Source of the DNA: Hemileia vastatrix
Taxonomy: Eukaryota > Basidiomycota > Pucciniomycetes > Pucciniales > Zaghouaniaceae
Length of the DNA stretch: 64,000 nucleotides
Direction of reading: 5' to 3'
Assembly: GCA_030280995.1 (NCBI GenBank)
Contig: JASXTE010000001.1
Span: 3,552,501-3,616,500, forward strand
The notes beneath the pieces were generated by a model that saw only the letters and a program-made list of their open reading frames with translations, did no database searches and had not been told where the DNA came from. Shown here piece by piece: positions 1 through 10,921 of this stretch. How positions within the stretch are numbered: the stretch's first letter is position 1; every line of letters begins with the position of its first letter. The translations under genes were made by a program, and so were the position numbers.

Positions 1-757
1 GATGCTGGTGGCTACATATAGCAGACAAATTTAAAGATCTTGGATTTTGTGCCAGTAAATATGGCACAAGCTTATATTTCCTTAAATATGGCTCATCATC
101 AGGTGTTTTATGGCTACATGAGGATGATGGTTTGGTAACTTGAAGTAATGATGAGGTATTAAGAAAGTTAGAAGTAGGTCTAAATGGGGGGCTGGAAGTA
201 AAATGGTCTGTTGGCTTGGATAGTATAGTTGGGATGAAGTTTAATAGGGTTTCTAAAGGTTTTGAGCTAGACAGTCATCAACTTATCAATCAAATTTTTG
301 TAGAACATAATCAAGGTGACACTACAAGCAAGACAACCTCTTCCTCTGAATACCAATCTAGAATTGGAAGAACCTGAAGATATAGGTATCAACTCTACAT
401 GTCATCTATCAATTATTAGTAGTTTGAACTATAAAGAAATTTCTATCTTCCCAGATTTGTCATTCTCTGTAAAATTTTCTAGCAATATTTTATTCAAACC
501 CCCTTGAAAAACCTTGGAATTCTCTGGACCATTTATTATGCTATGTACAAGATACAAGACACTTGAAGCTTTGACTCTATCCAAAATCAAATTCAAAGCC
601 AAATTTAACATTCTATTCAAATGCATTGTGGGGTGGTGAATGGGAAAGAACAACAAGTTGACATATTATTTATCTTAATGGCTGTCCTATTTTGTGGTCA
701 TTGAAAAGACAAACTAAAGTGGCTGACTCAACATGCTTTGTTAAATGTATTTTAATA
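1..757 (+). pseudogene. Decayed Ty1/Copia polyprotein, reverse transcriptase to start of RNase H
   Basis: This is the 5' part of a Copia pol relic. In one frame the first bases read FCASKYGTSLYFLKYG, then GVLWLHEDDGLVT, which fits the Copia reverse transcriptase around its YVDD box (the catalytic box itself is degraded), followed by EVLRKLEVGLNGGLEVKW and a GMKFNR stretch equal to the usual LGIEI/LSQ region. Near 680-757 the frame reads GCPILWSLKRQTKVADST, the start of the Copia RNase H domain. Several in-frame stops and frame changes are visible, so it is dead. The frame runs directly into the inserted transposon at 758 and resumes at 4473. The 5' end lies outside the window. Confidence 0.8.
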
Positions 758-1064
758 GGGGGTGTCAGTTCTGGCAAATCCGCACCTACAAATCCGCACT
801 TAAATTTGACCAAATCTGCACTTAAATAAGTGCAGATTTCCAAAACACACTAGCCTCAATACTGGTGGATTTCAAAATGAAATAAGTCACTTATTTCACT
901 CAAATCTGCACTTTATCAACCAAAAGTGCTGATTTCACCATCAAGTCCCATTTCACTGATTTGTCAGCATCATCCCATTCATACGCAGCACTCCGCAGCA
1001 TAACACTTCATAACTCAAAACATCGTACATCACTTAAATCTTCATATCATATCATATAAGAGTT

Positions 1065-1690
1065 ATGTCTTCCTCACTTTCCAATCGTGATAAATTACAT
1101 AAAGCAATGACTTTCATGGCTCTTGAACTTCTCTTGGACTCTGATTGCGATCCTGATTCTGATCTAGAAGAAGATTTTGTCTTTTTATCAAAAATGGCCA
1201 CAAAACGTTACCTTCTTCCCAGAAAGCCTCAAGTACTTCATACCCCCAAGTACACCGTCCAAACACTTCTTAAACTATTTACACCCAGTTTTAGACAGCT
1301 GTTCAGGAGTTCTCAGGAATGTTTCCTTAAATTGCTTGAGCTTATTCAGGATCATCCCATATTTCACAATAATTCTCAAAAAGAACAACAACATCCTTCA
1401 ATTCAATTGGCCATCACACTATGTCATTTGGGTTCAAATGGTAATGGAGCTGCTTTGAAACGTTTAGAAAATGTCTTTGATTTAGGGTATGGTTCAGTTA
1501 ACACTTATACCAAAAAATGTATCACTGCCATCAACTCCTTGTAATCTCAACTTCTCACCTGGCCAACAAAAGAAGAGTGACTTGAATCATCTCAGGTTAT
1601 GCAAGCAGAGGGCTTCCCAGGATGTATTGTTTTTGTTGATGGTACTGCTATTCCTTTGAGCCAGAAACCTGCTTAAGGTGGAAACAATTA
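1065..1690 (+). pseudogene. Truncated Harbinger-type DDE transposase
   Basis: An open frame of 159 aa starts at ATG 1065 and contains LCHLGSNGNGAALKRLENVF followed by YGSVNTYTKKCITAI. This is the helix-turn-helix and pre-catalytic region found in fungal HARBI1-like nucleases (DDE_Tnp_4 family). After a stop at 1542-1544 the homology continues as VMQAEGFPGCIVFVDGTAIP, which contains the first catalytic Asp (VDGT), then GNNYF near 1680. The remaining catalytic residues are missing; unrelated repeated sequence follows from about 1700. A full transposase should be roughly 350-400 aa, so this copy cannot be autonomous. Confidence 0.7.
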
Positions 1691-1764
1691 CTTTCACATT
1701 CTTGTCAAAAATTTTCACCAAAATATTTACAAGTCAAAAAAATTCTATATCTGTTTTAAAAAAT

Positions 1765-1905
1765 TGGCAATACTCTCCCCTGCATTTTATTAAAGCAAGG
1801 GGTGGATATCACCAAAAATTTTCTAAGTCATCAATTTCACATGTCAGATTTGAAAATTTGGCAATACCCCCCCTCCATTTTATTGATGTAAGTGGTGGAA
1901 GTCAT
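1765..1905. repeat. Two-unit diverged tandem repeat inside the 758-4470 element
   Basis: Two copies of a unit of about 95 bp are visible. Each contains TTGGCAATAC, a pyrimidine run, CATTTTATT and a GTGG-rich end (compare 1766-1825 with 1858-1905). They occupy the place where the rest of the transposase would be expected. No coding meaning is seen. Confidence 0.5.
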
Positions 1906-2904
1906 CTAAATTTAATATAATTACGTAAATTATTAAATAAATATCTAATATATATCACTTTCCCTAGTTTAAAGTAATGACAATCCCTCCAGCCAAAATG
2001 CAGACCAAGTCTAGAAACAAAAGTTTGGGACTTTCCACAGGTATAGGCTAGAGGAACCCCATGAAACAAATAAATTTTATCATGATTACCATGTATAAAA
2101 CACAAGGTCGTGGGCCCATTACTTTAGTTGAGGAAATTGATACATAAAAAATATTTATTAAAAATTTATGAAGAAATATAAAATTTTTGATGAAAACTCT
2201 AATCCCCATACTTTTTGGATCTAAATACAGTTTTTTTAAATCGATTAACTTTACCTTCTTTCACTACCTTATTGATTCTTTGAATCAACTTATGACTGAT
2301 TTGAAATGAGCAACCAAAATGTGTTAAATCTTGACAGGATTCCAAACCAGGAGGAGCTTTGGTCGTTTGATGATTATCCTTAGAAGAATTCCAAATAGTT
2401 TTGATGATACCATTTCCAAAACCAAAATCAATGATGCACCAGTGGTCTGGAAAATATAAACCATGTCATTTGATTTTAGCTGGAGATGGTATTGGTTGGC
2501 CAGTAATCGGTTTGATATATGAGAATATATCAAAAGTAAGAAAATTGGTGTCCTTGGTATCGGTGTGAATTTTATTGTGAAATCCAGAATGAGTGATAAT
2601 AACATTAGAAAATAAAAGATATTTGTGGCTGATAACTTCCCATTCGGAGTCACACCAATTTGGTATTCCAACTTTATTTGCAAGTTCATGATTTTTTTCA
2701 AATGCTTTATTACAGTGCTTTTTGAGTCAAAGAGCAAGAAAAGAGTTAAAGGAAGGTAGAGTGTCCCATAAGCAAAATCTTCATCTTTTTGAGCTTTAGT
2801 GATATTCTTGAGCAACGAATATATGCCTAGATAATAATCATATAAGAGTTTCAGAATCCTTATCCTCTAAATATGCAATATAAAAATGTGAAATAAGACA
2901 AGTG

Positions 2905-3235
2905 AAATTTGGAAAAAAGGCTTAACTTCAAAGGTCAAAATCTCAGCAACCACTGAACCTAATTCAAACCTGTTTGAGGGAAATGAAAGATATGCTTTAG
3001 TAGAGTCTTCAGTTAAAGGACATGTGATTTAAATAAACCTAACCCTAATTTTTTACATAAAAAAATGAAATAAAAATTTAAATTGGGAAAAAAAAGGCTC
3101 AAATTTAACGGTCAATATCTCAGCAACCACTGAGTCAAATTCAAATCTGTTTGTGGGAAATGAAAGGTAGCCTTCAGGAGAATCTTCAGTAAAAGAAAAT
3201 AAGATTTGAATAAACCTAACCCTAATTTTGAGTCT
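2905..3235. repeat. Two-unit tandem repeat, unit about 175 bp
   Basis: Two diverged copies share the order GGTCAA-ATCTCAGCAACCACTGA, CAAATTCAAA, GGGAAATGAAAG, TCTTCAGT and AAACCTAACCCTAA (copy 1 about 2933-3050, copy 2 about 3110-3228). They lie inside the 758-4470 transposon, downstream of its broken transposase. Confidence 0.65.
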
Positions 3236-4019
3236 GATTTTCAAAATTTTACAAAAACTTGAAAAGTGGTAATGAAGATGAGATCAAAAGGAGTTTTATA
3301 AGTTCACTGTTATCCAGATAAGAGTCATACATATATTTAAGTATGAACTTTTCATAAAAGGAATGGGATATCATATAGGCATGAAAAAAAGGAGATAAAA
3401 CTTACCTTGATTGAAAAGTAGGAAAAATAAAGTGAGAAATATTGATGTTGGAATTGTGGGGAAATTGAATATGGAGTAAGTGAAATGCATAAAGAATGTG
3501 CAATGTATGTGTTTCAATGAAATGGAGCCAAAAAAAGTGAAATAAGGGAAAGGGGGGATAATGACCATGCCAAGGAGGGATGAAGAGTAGGGTGATGGAG
3601 CTAAAAAAGAAAGTAATTAGGGAGAGAAAAAAAAGGTTAATTATACCATTGAAATCCAAAATAAAATTTAGATAAAAAAAATAAAATAAACAGAAAAAAA
3701 CAAAAAAAATTATAATTAGTAATCAAAAAATCAAAAAAAAAGAATAAAGTGACTTACCTGGAGAGATGAGATGACAAAATGAATGAAACCAAATTGTTTG
3801 AGGGATGTTGGAGGAGAATAGGAAAAGGATATGAGGGATGAATGAAAAAAAAAATCACTGACAAAATATGTGATTTCAGAAAATATGCAATTTCATGTTG
3901 AGCTGGTGAAAGAAAACCAATGAGCCATCCAAAAAAAAAATTTCACCGTAAATTCCAAAAAAACATGAATATGCAACAAACCAAAATACCAACCCAAGTG
4001 AATGAAGTACACAAAGAGG

Positions 4020-4395
4020 ACATTTGGAGAGTACAAAATGGTATGGGGAAGAAAGGGATGATGTGGCCAACATGTGGTTTTGAAAAAAAAAATCAAGAAA
4101 AAAGTGCTGATTTGAGGTCAGAACTGACACCCATAGAAAAAAGATTAAGAAGTAGAAGAAATAAGTAAAAAAGAATGTAAACATGCCTGGTCAAAATATT
4201 GAAAATTTCAGGAAGGGGTGTGTGCCGAGGATTGATGGGTAGGTAGCGAGGAAGGCCAGTGTGTCACATGTGACAGGGATGGGGTAAGAAAGGAAGGGAT
4301 GTTTTGTGGCCAAAATGTGGTTGTGAAAAAAAACAGGAAAAAAGTGCTGATTTGAGGTCATAACTGACACCCTTTTTTGAAATAAGTGACTTTTT
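4020..4395. repeat. Duplicated right subterminal block of the 758-4470 element
   Basis: The stretch GTGCTGATTTGAGGTCA followed by AACTGACACCC occurs twice (about 4102-4132 and 4343-4372), each time preceded by a GGGATG/TGTGGCC/ATGTGG block. AACTGACACCC is also the outermost part of the terminal inverted repeat, so the right end of the element seems to have been duplicated internally. Confidence 0.6.
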
Positions 4396-4470
4396 TGCAA
4401 AATTTAAGTGCTGATTTGGTTTGAAATCCGCACTTAAGTTAAGTGCGGATTTGCCAGAACTGACACCCCC

Positions 4471-4740
4471 TAATGTGTTTAGAAACAAAAGATATTATTT
4501 GGCTTTGTAATTTATTGTCTTATATATTTGGACCCATAGATAGTGCAGTATTAAGATGTGAAAATAAGAGTTCTATGGCTTCAGAAAAAAATGACCCTTC
4601 TAATAAACATACAAGGCACTCTGATTGATATTTCTTTCTTGTCAGTGAACAATTATATGAGAAAAATGTGATATTAGAATGGGTTCCTGGTAATGAAAAA
4701 TAAACAGATTTAGTAACAAAAAAATGTAGGACCTAATTTA
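4471..4740 (+). pseudogene. Copia RNase H domain, continuation after the inserted transposon
   Basis: Translation gives CLETKDIIWLCNLLS, then DSAVLRCENKSSMAS, then SNKHTRHSD and VILEWVPGNEK, which matches the C-terminal half of the Copia RNase H domain (the usual order is EAIWL, a D-N-x-A motif, RTKHID and a final DxLTK motif, here TDLVTKKM). With the 758-4470 element and one TA removed, codons run without a shift from ...CILI to MCLETKD. Internal stops show that the copy is inactive. Confidence 0.8.
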
Positions 4741-5029
4741 ACTGTGGAAAAGAGACATCATTTATGTGTTACATGACAATTTCTATCCATTCTATTACTA
4801 CAATTAATTAGGTGTTCTTTTCTTTTCTTTCACTATGGTAGCCAAGTGGGGGGCTTTTATGTACAGTAGCCACCAACAAGTGTTTTCCACCCCATGAGTT
4901 TTTTTTCAACCCTCATTTCTCTCAAATTACCACTTAGTTTTTATTGAAAATATGTATCACAGCTAAACAGCATATCTAGATTCTAAATATCTAATAATTA
5001 TATCAATAAAAACTCTTGTCCTATTTAAC
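4741..5029. other. Copia 3' untranslated region and possible start of its 3' LTR
   Basis: After the Copia pol relic there is a short AT-rich spacer, then AAGTGGGGGGC near 4844-4855, a plausible polypurine tract. It is followed by TGTACAGTAGCCACC near 4858, which could be the start of an LTR. The matching LTR at the other end lies outside the window, so LTR limits cannot be set. No gene is seen. Confidence 0.35.
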
Positions 5030-5730
5030 AATGAGTAGGAAACCCAGAGGCTTCTACTACTTCCTGCATCCTTTATAGTATAGACTTAATCAAATTGTTT
5101 AACATGTTGGCTGAAGGGTCCTCCCAAGCTAAATGCAAGGCTTTTTTGATTTCTTTTTTCATTTTTTGGGTTATAAAAACTGATAGATATATGTCATCAT
5201 TACTTTCCACAGATTCTTGATGGGATTCAAATCAGGCAATTGGGTGGGCCATTTCATTTTCTTCAGGTTCGCTAGATTGCAAAATGTTTGAGTTTTTTTT
5301 AAATGTGTGAATAGAAGCATTGTTCTCCATAAGGAGAAGCTCACAGTGAGGGTTGTTTTCTTCCAAAAAGGGTATGAGGGACCTGTGGTGCACTTCTATC
5401 ATTGTGTTTAATGTTTGATGTTGCAAAGAGATGACCAAAAAAAGGGATTTTGGTAGTGTTGGCAAAGCCCCCCCCCACCAAAAAAAAAAAAAAAAAAAAA
5501 AAACCATGATAAATGACCAGCCACTTTGAAAGATCTGCAGTCTTGATGGTACTTTGGGCTGAATATCTTTCAAGGACTGAGAAAACTGTGGAGAATGTGG
5601 GAGGGAGAGATATTAGGAAATAAGAGACTTGTTGCTGCCCCCAATCCACATTCCAATGATGATACCTTTCATTTCCTCAGTTAGTTGTTTCTTTGTAGTA
5701 CTCAAAGTGGACATTGTGAAATGAAAATGA
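5030..5730 (-). pseudogene. Decayed Tc1/mariner transposase, internally deleted
   Basis: Read on the minus strand, the right end resembles a Tc1 N-terminus (EEMKGIIIGMWIGG, then PHSTVFSVLERY, a helix-turn-helix). The left end resembles the Tc1 catalytic C-terminus: LLLMENNASIHTFKK, equivalent to the usual DNAPIHT box, then NEMAHPIA*FESHQESVES, equivalent to the SPDLNPIEN box, and a final RMQEVVEASGF-type tail. The middle is missing and replaced by a run of about 25 A and C residues (5470-5502). Stops and frame changes are frequent. Terminal inverted repeats were not found. Confidence 0.7.
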
Positions 5731-6400
5731 TGATTTAATTGAGTGTGTGTTACAAGAACAACTTGAGATGGTAATGGTATTGTGGAAAGAAAAATGGCAG
5801 TGGGAAAAAAAAATTAGCTGGTGGTGAAAACTTGTTGCTGGTGTGGCATTCCAAATAAGGGTAGGCCTTATAGTGTCAATTTTTATGGATTATGTTATTT
5901 CCTGGATTTTCAATTATTTTGGGTTTATGTGGTCTATTTAGATGTTTTCATCAAGAAGAAAGGGTTATTTTTTTAAAAAAAATCAATATGGATTTATTTA
6001 TTATTGGAAAATGTGGTCACTTTTTGAAGTATTTCTGATTTTAATGGAGGAATAAGGTTTTTATGGATTTGAAAATGGTCTTATTGGATTTTTTGGGGTG
6101 ATTCTCTATCTTTTGGGTATTTTTTGAGGGGCTTTCTTGGGTTTCTTTTTGGAGGATTAGTAGCTATTTTCTAAATTATCAGACTGGATATTGAGAATTT
6201 TGGAAGGTGATTATTATCATTGGATAGCCCAGATTTTTCTCTATCTTTTATGTCTTGATGATTTTTTTTTATCATATTTTACTGTTTTCTTAGTGTTTTA
6301 GTTGATTTAGTGTTCTTTAGTATTATTGGTGGATGTGGTGTGTTCATGAAATGGCCACAGAGCTCCGGTGCACCCTGGTGATTTTCCAGTGCAAAAGCAG
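5731..6400. other. T- and G-rich noncoding stretch
   Basis: Biased composition (long T and GGTTTT runs) with many stops in every frame. I see no recognisable gene, terminal repeat or domain here. Confidence 0.4.
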
Positions 6401-6404
6401 AAGT

Positions 6405-6575
6405 GTAGTGGAAAAATTCTGTCACTGGGGCAAAATTTGGTCATGGTGGTAAAATTATCTCACTATAGCAAAATTAGCTCAACTTGGCAAAATTAGCTCA
6501 ACCTGGCAAAATTAGCTCATTGTGGCAAAATTTGCTCACATTCGGAAATTTGGTCACTGTGGCAAAATTTGGTTA
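6405..6575. repeat. Minisatellite of a 19-bp unit, about eight copies
   Basis: The unit is close to CTCAACTTGGCAAAATTAG and recurs in register with small changes (for example CTCACTATAGCAAAATTAG, CTCAACCTGGCAAAATTAG, CTCATTGTGGCAAAATTTG). Outer copies are more diverged. It is noncoding. Confidence 0.8.
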
Positions 6576-6648
6576 TTAAATTGATTATGCTACTAGATCA
6601 CTGAATTATTGTAGAATATATGCATGTAGGGTATTGTTAGGAAGGTCA

Positions 6649-6845
6649 CACTACAGCACATGTTTGTTTCACTATGGGGCGCAACAATTACACAACGGTC
6701 GTCGTGCAACAGTTATGAAACAATTGTTTTTTGCACTTAAGACCCACCTAAGACCATTAAGTGCCAAAAATAATTGTTACTTAACTGTTGCGTAATTGTT
6801 GCACCATTGTTGCGCCCCAAGATGAAACAAACATTTATTGTAGTG
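6649..6845. mobile_element. 197-bp palindromic CACTA-type MITE
   Basis: The element begins CACTACAGCACATGTTTG and ends with TTTATTGTAGTG; the two halves are near-perfect reverse complements over almost the whole length, with GGGGCGCAACAATT boxes inside both arms. TCA precedes (6646-6648) and follows (6846-6848), a 3-bp target duplication. CACTA ends plus a 3-bp duplication are the signature of the CACTA/EnSpm (CMC) superfamily, so this is probably a non-autonomous derivative of such an element. It encodes nothing. Confidence 0.8.
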
Positions 6846-7208
6846 TCAGGAGGAGGAGAATCATAGGAAAAGGAGAATGGCTTAGTCCTTTACTTATTTT
6901 TGACATATTCATTTCAAGTATAAGGGTCTTTGTTATAATTTAACATAACTCAACATTACCTTATACAAATACCAACATATAGGGTACCATTGGATTAGCT
7001 CTCATCCTGGGTAACTCAAATTTATCACTTTCTTTATAAAAAATCATAAAATATAAAAACATTAACTCACTCTCTTTTAAAGATTCTATTTCTGGTGTAA
7101 CTTTTTTATTTTTTATTTTTTTGTTGCATTTCAGTTTTATATAATTTTTAACAGGTCTTTATCATCCCAAATTCAACAAATCTAAATTAGTCAACAAGTC
7201 TTTCTCAT

Positions 7209-7525
7209 ATCAAGTAGATGTTTAAGCTTAGTTGATTGTGAACTCTTTATTTATGTAAAGGGACAGGGTTTTCTTAGACTTATCTAACTCCGTTGGATTC
7301 TGCTTACAGCAAGGCAACTAACTGTAAGAGTCTTTCTACACTGGCCACTGCATGTAGACAAAAAATACTTAGCTACCATAGTAAACTTGTATATAAACTG
7401 CTGGATGCGTGTCTCAATAACTCCGATTCTTCTAGGAGTTTGTTACTGACGCACATCCAACAGGTAAAGTAATAAAATACTGATTCTTCTCGGAGTTTGC
7501 TACTGACGCACATCCAACATCTAGT
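7209..7525 (-). mobile_element. Candidate solo LTR, Copia-like
   Basis: Read on the minus strand the segment starts TGTTGGATGTGCGTCAG and ends AAGCTTAAACA. It contains a TATA-like stretch (GTTTATATACAAG) and an AATAAA-type signal before the end, the organisation of an LTR. The first part is duplicated in tandem (7473-7525 against 7419-7471), and the inner copy forms a hairpin with TGGATGCGTGTC at 7404. A 5-bp target duplication was not found, so the limits are provisional. Confidence 0.45.
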
Positions 7526-7766
7526 CTTCCCTACCTAAATTTGCCCACTCTCTCTTTACTTGAAACATAATAAATCTTCATTTACATTATTGAATAATCA
7601 ATCATTATAATTATAGATACATAGCCAGATGGTTTATACTTTGAGTTAATTAAAACCATGTATGTGGTCCATCAATTCATAATACTATATGTCATTCACT
7701 TGGTGGGGTTTAATCAAAAGTGTATGTGGACTAAAAGATCTTGCCAGCCAAACTCAAGAGGAAAGT

Positions 7767-10700
7767 TCAAACAATTAACCGATCGAGTATTTTTTTAAGC
7801 GCTTCAACCTTATCTTTGGCAAGCTTTAAGCACATTGCTCTTTGATTGACACAATGAAAGTGCGCCAGGAAAGTAAAAAAGAGAGAAAGGGAAGAAAAAA
7901 TATTAGTATTATTTTTGGAAAACAAAACGCTTTCCGCATAATTAATGAACAAAACACAAACGCCAAAACAATAAAAAATAAATAAATAATAATAATAATA
8001 AATAAGAATCTACTCAACTCGCTAGCCAACTTTTCCTGGATAGCCCGGATTTGACTTTCGCCCAATCTTAAATTCTTACTTGTAATTGAACATGAACTTA
8101 ATGCCCTCGCTAAATATTCTTCCTCATCTTCACTTTGTTCATTCTCTATACGGGTCCTTAGAGGAGATTTGATCCCATTCGATTGGCGGGCTTCAGATAA
8201 CTGATTTCTTTTAGCAGTTTTCTTAATATCAATGAATTGTTTGTTCAACTAATATCATCAATGTCCAAGTAGGGAAAAAATAAAGAAAAGAATTCAGTTT
8301 TGAGCAGACAACATACTTCCTTTTATCTGAACATAGATAAAAAACGCTTACTCTTTTCAGTTGCGAAATTAAATCGTCGACATCTTCATTCATATCGGAG
8401 CCAAAAATTTCATCCTTCATTCTTTTTAGCTCAGCAAACCATTTGCTCTCCTGAGGACTTAGAGTACCAGAATTTTGCTCATCAAAAACGCGTTGCAAAA
8501 TTACATCTGCTCTTTCAAGTATTTCGATTTGTGCCTTTTGAATGTTTTGGAATCTTACTTCATTGAGTAATCGGGCCTTTTCTTGAGCATCACATGCATC
8601 GCCAATTTTTTGATTGAAGACAGATGTCAACGTGGCCGGAGCATCCACTATATCCCCAAGTTGTCGCTTGAATTCAGAGAGCTGGAGCTTCAAGCGATTC
8701 TGAGCTTGATTGGCACCTTCAATCACTTTTCGAATATATACATCCAACTGACTAGCCATATCATTGACAGATTTCACAGAATGAAGGTCATAGGTGAAAG
8801 CTCCATTGTATGTTGCATGTTTGGAAGGATGATGTGTTTGAATTTTGATTGACTGACTCAAACACGGAGACGGAGACCATTGCTCTTTCAGAATGGAAAT
8901 TCTACTGGAGTGAGAATCGTCAGGTGCAGTTTTTTTGCTTGAAGAATCAGTCAGAAGTTTTCGTATTCTGTGTTGTGCGTTGGACAACTCTAAATTCACT
9001 GGTGGCTTTGCAGATATCATGCGCTCTGTGTGTAGAGGGCGATAAGCTATTTCCTGGACCACTAGTCGGAATGAATTACTTATCGCCAACAAATTATAAC
9101 CTAGATAAGGTTCTTCAATGATACAAAATCCTTGAATTTTTCGATTTATGTCAAATAATCCAGCATCATCGGATGTTGAGACAACCCATCCTACTTCGCT
9201 TCCCTCGAGTTGTCTAGCAACTTCCTTCAGCTCAGAGTAGTCACCCGAAGAATCGCATGCGTTCAGTGCAGCCAGAATAGGCTCAACCCAATCAGTCATT
9301 ATGATAACTTGGATGCCATAAGGGTGATGAGCATATACTGTGTCACTATACTTTGGATCTCGTGCGAGCTGTATCGGGTAATGCTCATTCGCTAGGGTAG
9401 TAGGCGGAGAGGTGTTCTTGCTCGTAGTTGATGTCCGGAAAACTCCTAAATCAATGCTTTCACTGGTGAGTATTATGGGTAAATAATCGCCAGCAGACAA
9501 AGAAATATCTTGATCTTCGTAACAAAACCACCGAGGTTCAACTTTTTCAACTTCAATAAAAACATCGATTTTTCTATGATAAGAAATCAAAAAAACTCCC
9601 AAGCCAATTTGTTCTGCTTGGGCGGAGGACTTGAAATTTTTTGAAGAATTTCCTCCTTGACAAGAATGATGAATGTATATCAAATCGGTTGCTGGTTCTT
9701 CATCATCACTTAATTCTCTTGGAGCAGGCTGCATCAAAAATGGTCCTTGTAGGACAGGTTGTAAGGAGTCCTGAATATAGCACTGCACACCCCGCTCAGC
9801 AATAGATGGGGAATTATCAACGTCAGGAACACAATTAAGTAAAGAATTGAGATATTCGAGAGACTGATTTAAAGATGTTTGAATGGAAGAGTCTGCCTTG
9901 TCGGCTTTCATTTGGGGTGTTGACAGCGAGTCAATTTTTGCACTTATAAAGAAAAGTAGAGAATGAACGTAGGGAGTGGGAACAGCTCTATATAAAAAAA
10001 TAAAAAAATTTAAATTTTTAAAAAAAGCGACGTTTCAGTGGTTCTGACATTGATTTAATATTGACTCATACCAGCACGAATTTTCTAATACTGCCATAGG
10101 AAAGACAGAGATACTGACGCATTCTTTGGAAGGTAAGGACAAATAGCATAAAGATCACCATTTTTCATCAACCCATAGAGGATCAAAGGGCCCCAGTCAC
10201 CTTTTCCATCACCCAAACACATTGAGACTGCGGTGTGCCGACTTCCACCATCGGGAGAAATTCCTGAGAGGTAAGGTTTTTGAGTAGATGGCTGAGCAGG
10301 ATTCTGGAAGCCGTTGTGACGAGTTGAGGATGGAGAGAGAGGTAAATGTGAAGAAAAATCCAGAATACGAACAGGATGAGTAGCATCCGTTGAGACATCG
10401 AATTCATTGACTTTGGCATCAGAAGTCAAGACCAACAAGGTATTCCCTCCAAGACCCCAAGGATGCCAGACTATTTTAGCGATTCTAGCAGAGGGAGTTT
10501 GGGCCAAATAGTCCAGGCCATGGATACGTCCGACAGGGACAACATTGCAGTCCAGGAACTGCGCAGACTGATGTGAGAGATCAGACCGCGGGAGTGCGAC
10601 GACAGAGAGCTGGAATTCCGAGGCCACAGCCAGGAAGGTTGAGTTTGGATTGGGAACGAGTTGAGTGAAGGGATGATTGGGAAGGGAATCCTGGACGGTA

Positions 10701-10921
10701 GGTTTGATGATGTGATATGAAGAACTTTGAGGATCCGACTTGAAGTGGGAGAGCGAAATAAATCTGAGTTCCTGCCCAACAGCCACCACCAGGGCAGTCT
10801 GGGCAACAAGAGCCAACAACTGCGCCTGACCAGATCGAGAAGACGGCTGGCTAACTGGCGTGGCCGGTGGACTGAAGATCGGATGTGATGGAAAGCGGGA
10901 AAGCCAGGCCGAAGTTTCCAT
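7767..10921 (-). CDS. NUP82: Nucleoporin Nup82/Nup88 homologue
   Basis: This is the only clear host gene in the window. Nup82/Nup88 is a cytoplasmic-side nuclear pore subunit that anchors mRNA-export factors. Four exons can be joined: 10119-10921, 8352-9987, about 8019-8248 and 7767-7839, giving about 913 aa. The first donor is GTCAGT, which is unusual. The last donor/acceptor pair has two in-frame solutions (8014/7837 is the other). The N-terminal part has the family's propeller blocks: ALVVAVGQELRFISL, a KIVWHPWG block and LILYGLMKNGDLYAICPYLP. The C-terminal third is a long coiled coil rich in Q, E, K and L (about residues 640-900), as in Nup88. Start ATG at 10921. No transposon interrupts it. 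Identification rests on motif recall, not on an alignment. Confidence 0.8.

Larger units (their letters stand above)
758..4470 (+). mobile_element. 3.7-kb TIR DNA transposon (Harbinger/ISL2EU-like) inserted in Copia
   Basis: The element begins GGGGGTGTCAGTTCTGGC and ends with the reverse complement, GCCAGAACTGACACCCCC, giving terminal inverted repeats of about 28 bp (extended by CAAATCCGCAC). TA precedes (756-757) and follows (4471-4472) the element, and deleting the element plus one TA restores the host Copia frame, so the target duplication appears to be 2 bp. It encodes a broken DDE transposase with Harbinger-type motifs (1065-1690). The rest is noncoding and internally repeated. The TA duplication is unlike the 3-bp TWA of standard PIF/Harbinger elements and more like ISL2EU-type members. 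Confidence 0.85.

Noticed and set aside
3036..3228. AACCTAACCCTAA words resembling telomere repeats
   Set aside because: Only one copy per 175-bp unit, not in tandem; they belong to a repeat inside a transposon.
3871..4190. Hydrophobic minus-strand frames that look like membrane proteins
   Set aside because: They are reverse readings of A-rich noncoding sequence inside the 758-4470 element; Phe/Leu richness comes from composition.
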